A DNA stretch of 8,915 nt from Chitinophagaceae bacterium (lineage in GTDB: Bacteria > Bacteroidota > Bacteroidia > Chitinophagales > Chitinophagaceae). Position 1 is the first letter of the stretch. The number at the start of each line of letters is the position of its first letter. The stretch spans positions 1-8,915 of the forward strand of contig DPWF01000297.1 in assembly GCA_003526435.1 (NCBI GenBank). The letters are read 5' to 3'. The position numbers were made by a program, and so were the translations under genes. Below, one piece after another: positions 6,416 through 8,915 of the stretch. Below the pieces are notes generated by a model. That model searched no databases. It had not been told where the DNA came from and saw only the letters and a program-made list of their open reading frames with translations.

Positions 6416-7662
6416 ACCAATTCAATCACCGTAATCTCGGGCAATATCCCTACTCTTCCCGGATAGCCGATAAAACCGAAACCACGGTTTACATATAATT
6501 TTTGTTTGCCTTCTTCATATAAACCCGCCCACTGTTTATACATCCATTGAACAGGACTCCATTTAAAATAGGGGTTTTCAATACCGAACTGCATGCCATG
6601 GGTGTGACCGGCAAGCATAAGATCAATATCAGGATACTCGGTTCTTACCTGTGCATCCCAATGACTGGGATCGTGGCTCATGAGAATTTTAAAGGAAATA
6701 TTTTCTGTTCCCGGATGGGCCTCATTCATTTTACCATATTTGGGAAAACGGCCTTTTGCACCCCAGTTCTCTATGCCCAGTAATGCGATCTGTTCACCAT
6801 TACGTTCCAGCTTTACATGTTCATTCATCAGTAATCGCCAGCCCATATCGGCATGTACTTTTTTTAGTGCATCCAGGTTGGCTGCTTTTTCGTTGGGTGT
6901 TGGCCAGGCCACATAATCGCCATAATCATGGTTACCTAAGGTGCTGTATACACCAAGAGGAGCTTTCAGTCTGGCAAATACATCTTTATAATCATCCATT
7001 TCAGTAGCACGGTCGTTTACCAGATCGCCTGTAAACAGAATCAGGTCGGGGTTCTGTTGTAAAATGAGGTCGATACCATGATTCACCGCTTTTTTATGCT
7101 GGAAACTGCCGCTGTGTACATCACTTATATGCACCAGTTTTAACCCCCTGAATGAAGCCGGAAGATTCGGATAATTCAGCTTTATGCGTTTTACCTGGTA
7201 ATTATATTTATTACTGAATCCATATAACAAGGTTCCAAAAAGGGAGCTGCCAAGACCCAATCCGAGCCAGCTCAAAAAAGTAGAGCGGGGTATTCCACCT
7301 TCATTATTACTCATGTATTGGGCGCCCGTACCCGGAAATATTTTACTCATCAGCCACAAAGCCACCCTACGCAGGTCATCGGTAAGAAAAAAGACGGCGG
7401 CTATCAATTTGGCAAAAAATAAGCCAACCAATATGGCAAAAATATAGTTGCGGTAAAACTTTGATTGCTGCAAAGCCTGAACATAGGGGAAAGACACAAG
7501 AGCTAAAAGCGCCAGAACCGAAAATACCCAGTACCCGATATGAATCCACATACGCACCCTGTCGGAGAGGTTTTGCGTTACAACCCTAACCGCCTGGAAT
7601 ACATAAAAATCCAGTAATAACATAATAAAAGCAATGACCCAGAGTGTACCCGCGTTACGCAT
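6412..7662 (-). CDS. Membrane-anchored calcineurin-like metallophosphoesterase (YkuE-like)
   Basis: This 416-residue protein has a membrane N-terminus and a metal-dependent phosphoesterase C-terminus. Hydrophobic segments lie at about 6-24, 41-59, 73-93 and 131-149. The catalytic domain begins near residue 160 and carries all the family's metal-binding motifs: SDVH (180-183, Asp181 and His183), GDLVND (212-217), GNHD (243-246), SHDP (329-332) and GHTH (352-355). Such domains bind two metal ions and hydrolyse phosphomonoesters or diesters; YkuE-like members are linked to the cell envelope, but the substrate here is unknown. By the positive-inside pattern the number of spans leaves the side of the catalytic domain uncertain. 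The ATG at 7662 directly precedes the first hydrophobic segment. Its last codons overlap the 6353-6415 hairpin, and a related repeat lies 59 bases upstream of its start. Confidence 0.92.
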   Translation of the reverse strand: MRNAGTLWVIAFIMLLLDFYVFQAVRVVTQNLSDRVRMWIHIGYWVFSVLALLALVSFPYVQALQQSKFYRNYIFAILVGLFFAKLIAAVFFLTDDLRRVALWLMSKIFPGTGAQYMSNNEGGIPRSTFLSWLGLGLGSSLFGTLLYGFSNKYNYQVKRIKLNYPNLPASFRGLKLVHISDVHSGSFQHKKAVNHGIDLILQQNPDLILFTGDLVNDRATEMDDYKDVFARLKAPLGVYSTLGNHDYGDYVAWPTPNEKAANLDALKKVHADMGWRLLMNEHVKLERNGEQIALLGIENWGAKGRFPKYGKMNEAHPGTENISFKILMSHDPSHWDAQVRTEYPDIDLMLAGHTHGMQFGIENPYFKWSPVQWMYKQWAGLYEEGKQKLYVNRGFGFIGYPGRVGILPEITVIELV

Positions 7663-7720
7663 GTATCAGTTTTTGTGTTCTTAGACGTACAGATGGTGAA
7701 AATATTGCATTTTGGGGATT

Positions 7721-7850
7721 GGAGTTCATAGTTTATAGTCGATAGTTCATGGCCCATAGCATTTAATGCTTTGGCCTTTTGTACAAAGCAGCAGTCTCAA
7801 AACAGAGACTTAACAGCATGAATCATCGACTATGGACCATGGTCAACTCC
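7721..7850. repeat. Composite inverted repeat built of degenerate 7-base units
   Basis: The left arm from 7721 opens GGAGTT and runs as five heptads over 7725-7759 (TTCATAG, TTTATAG, TCGATAG, TTCATGG, CCCATAG). The right arm (7818-7850) has four related heptads on the opposite strand sense (including ATCGACT at 7825-7831 and ATGGACC at 7832-7838) and ends AACTCC, the complement of the left end. The arms pair imperfectly, with ATAGTCGAT / ATCGACTAT as the best core. Between them lie three smaller palindromes: AGCATT-T-AATGCT (7758-7770), TTTGTACAAA (7778-7787) and AGTCTC-AAAACA-GAGACT (7793-7810). It fills about half of the 269-base gap between the metallophosphoesterase and hydrolase genes. 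An upstream extension of the hydrolase frame crosses it by chance. Confidence 0.7.
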
Positions 7851-7875
7851 CTACCCGCTACTATGGATAAGATTC

Positions 7876-7907
7876 TTTCAAAAGATGTGCCCGAAACCGT
7901 ATTTTTG
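7876..7907 (+). promoter_or_regulatory. Bacteroidota-type promoter for the UPF0173 hydrolase (and possibly parA)
   Basis: TATTTTTG at 7900-7907 is an exact match to the Bacteroidota -7 consensus TAnnTTTG. TTTC at 7876-7879, 20 bases upstream, matches the -33 TTTG in three of four bases. Transcription would begin near 7912, leaving a leader of about 20 bases before the ATG at 7932, which independently supports that start. It is the best promoter match in the window; one motif match is not proof. Confidence 0.5.
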
Positions 7908-7931
7908 GCATCCTTCAAAACTTTGGCGGAT

Positions 7932-8612
7932 ATGAAACTGACTTATTATGGACATTCCTGTTTTCAGGTAGAAGTGAAGGGGAAAAAAATCCTGTTCGAC
8001 CCGTTTATTAGCTTTAATGAACTGGCAAAAGATATTGATGTAACCAGTATTGAAACTGATTATATTTTCCTGTCTCATGGACATTCGGATCATATCATCG
8101 ATACGGTAGCCATTGCCCAAAGAACCGGTTGTACGGTGGTAGCTTCATGGGAAATTCATGAATGGCTGAACAAACAGGGCCTGTCGAAAATGCACCCTAT
8201 GAATACCGGTGGTAAATGGTCTTTCGATTTTGGTGTAGTGAAATGTGTAGTGGCCCAGCACAGCAGCAGTTTGCCTGATGGCAGCTACGGTGGTAACCCA
8301 ATGGGGTTTTTATTCATGACAGAGGAAGGTAATTTTTATTATAGTGGCGATACAGCCCTTACACTCGATATGCAACTAATTCCTTCCTGGACCAAACTCG
8401 ATTTTTCGGTACTGTCTTTAGGTGATAACTTCACGATGGATGTGGCAGATGCTGTTCGATGTGCCGATTTTGTTCAGTGCAATCGTGTAGTGGGTGTGCA
8501 TTATAATACATTTGGGTTTATAAAAATTGATACAGAAGCTGCCCAACAGTCGTTCGCAGCAGCAGGTAAGGAATTATTCTTACCCGCTATCGGAGCTTCT
8601 ATAGACCTTTAA
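7932..8612 (+). CDS. UPF0173 family metal-dependent hydrolase (metallo-beta-lactamase fold)
   Basis: The 226-residue product fits the UPF0173 family (B. subtilis YtkL type, about 227 residues) along its whole length. It opens [27 protein letters not shown], continues with the metal-binding HGHSDH (49-54), His110, GDTAL (139-143, Asp140 as bridging ligand), the family block LGDNFTMD (163-170) and HYNTF (190-194, His190). All expected ligands of a di-metal site are present. The reaction and substrate of this family are not established; the enzyme should be cytosolic, having no signal peptide. The same frame is open to 7779, but those 51 codons cross a repeat and a promoter-like motif and have no counterpart in the family, so the start at 7932 is preferred. 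parA follows after 38 bases on the same strand. Confidence 0.93.
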   Translation: MKLTYYGHSCFQVEVKGKKILFDPFISFNELAKDIDVTSIETDYIFLSHGHSDHIIDTVAIAQRTGCTVVASWEIHEWLNKQGLSKMHPMNTGGKWSFDFGVVKCVVAQHSSSLPDGSYGGNPMGFLFMTEEGNFYYSGDTALTLDMQLIPSWTKLDFSVLSLGDNFTMDVADAVRCADFVQCNRVVGVHYNTFGFIKIDTEAAQQSFAAAGKELFLPAIGASIDL

Positions 8613-8622
8613 AACATAAAAC

Positions 8623-8639
8623 GTTCGTTGTATACGAAC
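8623..8639 (+). promoter_or_regulatory. Small palindrome in the parA leader
   Basis: GTTCGT (8623-8628) and ACGAAC (8634-8639) are perfect inverted arms around TGTAT, placed 11 bases before the parA ATG. It may be an operator for autoregulation or a short leader hairpin. It does not match the usual parS core (GTTTCACGTGAAAC type). Arms of only 6 bp can arise by chance. Confidence 0.35.
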
Positions 8640-8650
8640 AGCAGACAATT

Positions 8651-8915
8651 ATGGCGAGAATTATTGGAGTTGCCAATCAGAAAGGAGGAGTCGGTAAAAC
8701 GACCACGGCCATTAATGTGGCGGCGAGCCTGGCCGTTTTGGAATTTAAAACATTATTGGTAGACGCCGATCCACAGGCCAATAGCACAACAGGTGTGGGT
8801 TTCGATCTGCACAATATTACCAGCAGCCTCTACGATTGCATGGTAAATAATGTTGTTGCGGCAGATGTAATTCTGAAAAGCGAGATCCCCAATCTTGATA
8901 TCATTCCTTCACATA
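8651..8915 (+). CDS. parA: ParA/Soj-type chromosome partitioning ATPase, N-terminal part (runs off window)
   Basis: The first 88 residues are present, open to the window edge. They begin [10 protein letters not shown] and carry the deviant Walker A motif KGGVGKTT (11-18, with the signature Lys11 and catalytic Lys16), followed by NVAASLA (22-28) and the Walker A' segment [12 protein letters not shown] (35-46). This is the standard start of ParA/Soj/MinD-class ATPases, and DADPQAN is typical of the ParA/Soj branch. With a ParB partner, such proteins dimerise on ATP, bind DNA nonspecifically and help segregate chromosome origins. About 165-170 more residues and probably parB should follow to the right. 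It lies 38 bases after the UPF0173 gene and may share its transcript. A chromosomal rather than plasmid copy is inferred from the housekeeping neighbours. Confidence 0.95.
   Translation, partial: MARIIGVANQKGGVGKTTTAINVAASLAVLEFKTLLVDADPQANSTTGVGFDLHNITSSLYDCMVNNVVAADVILKSEIPNLDIIPSH

Noticed and set aside
6069..6425. 118-codon reverse-strand open frame inside the DUF2911 gene
   Set aside because: It lies antisense to a well-conserved domain, and its Phe-rich product is what antisense of Lys-rich coding sequence gives.
6547..7007. Three overlapping forward open frames within the metallophosphoesterase gene
   Set aside because: All are antisense to the conserved catalytic motifs of the leftward gene, mutually overlapping and without recognisable features.
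8623..8639. parS partition site near parA
   Set aside because: The palindrome lacks the conserved CACGTG-centred parS core.
1..8915. CRISPR array, transposase, phage, toxin-antitoxin or defence island
   Set aside because: No evenly spaced direct repeats with unique spacers, no transposase or integrase motifs, no tRNA, and every sizeable gene belongs to a housekeeping or envelope family; the heptad units are too short and are contiguous, unlike CRISPR repeats.

Overview
The window looks like a chromosomal housekeeping segment from a member of the Bacteroidota, most likely Chitinophagaceae or a close relative. This rests on the gene families (DUF4954, DUF2911, DUF2805/TIGR03643, a small OMP_b-brl_2 outer membrane barrel, a UPF0173 hydrolase next to parA), on moderate GC, on start codons without clear Shine-Dalgarno sequences, and on one good match to the Bacteroidota -33/-7 promoter type (TTTG ... 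TAnnTTTG). The taxon is inferred from family recognition, not from a search.

Layout. At the left edge a GNAT acetyltransferase, cut off by the window, runs leftward (1-361). Divergent from it is a probable two-gene operon, glmS (458-2296) and a 741-residue DUF4954 protein with a left-handed beta-helix-like region (2331-4556). A leftward outer membrane beta-barrel gene (4712-5302) converges on that operon and has its own intrinsic terminator at 4649-4680. Divergent from the barrel gene are a small DUF2805 protein (5463-5738) and an exported DUF2911 protein (5775-6353), 36 bases apart. A leftward membrane-anchored metallophosphoesterase (6412-7662) converges on them. The right end runs rightward: a UPF0173 metallo-beta-lactamase-fold hydrolase (7932-8612), then the first 88 codons of a ParA/Soj ATPase (8651 to the edge).

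How the genes relate. GlmS makes glucosamine-6-phosphate for UDP-GlcNAc, hence for peptidoglycan and lipid A. Its tight coupling to DUF4954 suggests, but does not prove, a role for DUF4954 in sugar-nucleotide or envelope metabolism. The barrel protein, the DUF2911 protein and the metallophosphoesterase all belong to the cell envelope by their signal or membrane segments. parA marks the start of a chromosome-partitioning locus that continues past the window.

No defence system, CRISPR array, insertion sequence, prophage gene, rRNA or tRNA was seen. The most unusual structure is non-coding. The metallophosphoesterase gene is bracketed by two inverted-repeat elements (6353-6415 and 7721-7850), both built from degenerate 7-base units related to ATGGTGA / ATGGACC / ATCGACT. 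The first has a perfect 21-bp stem that includes bases of the stop codons of both convergent genes. They look like two members of a small interspersed repeat family.
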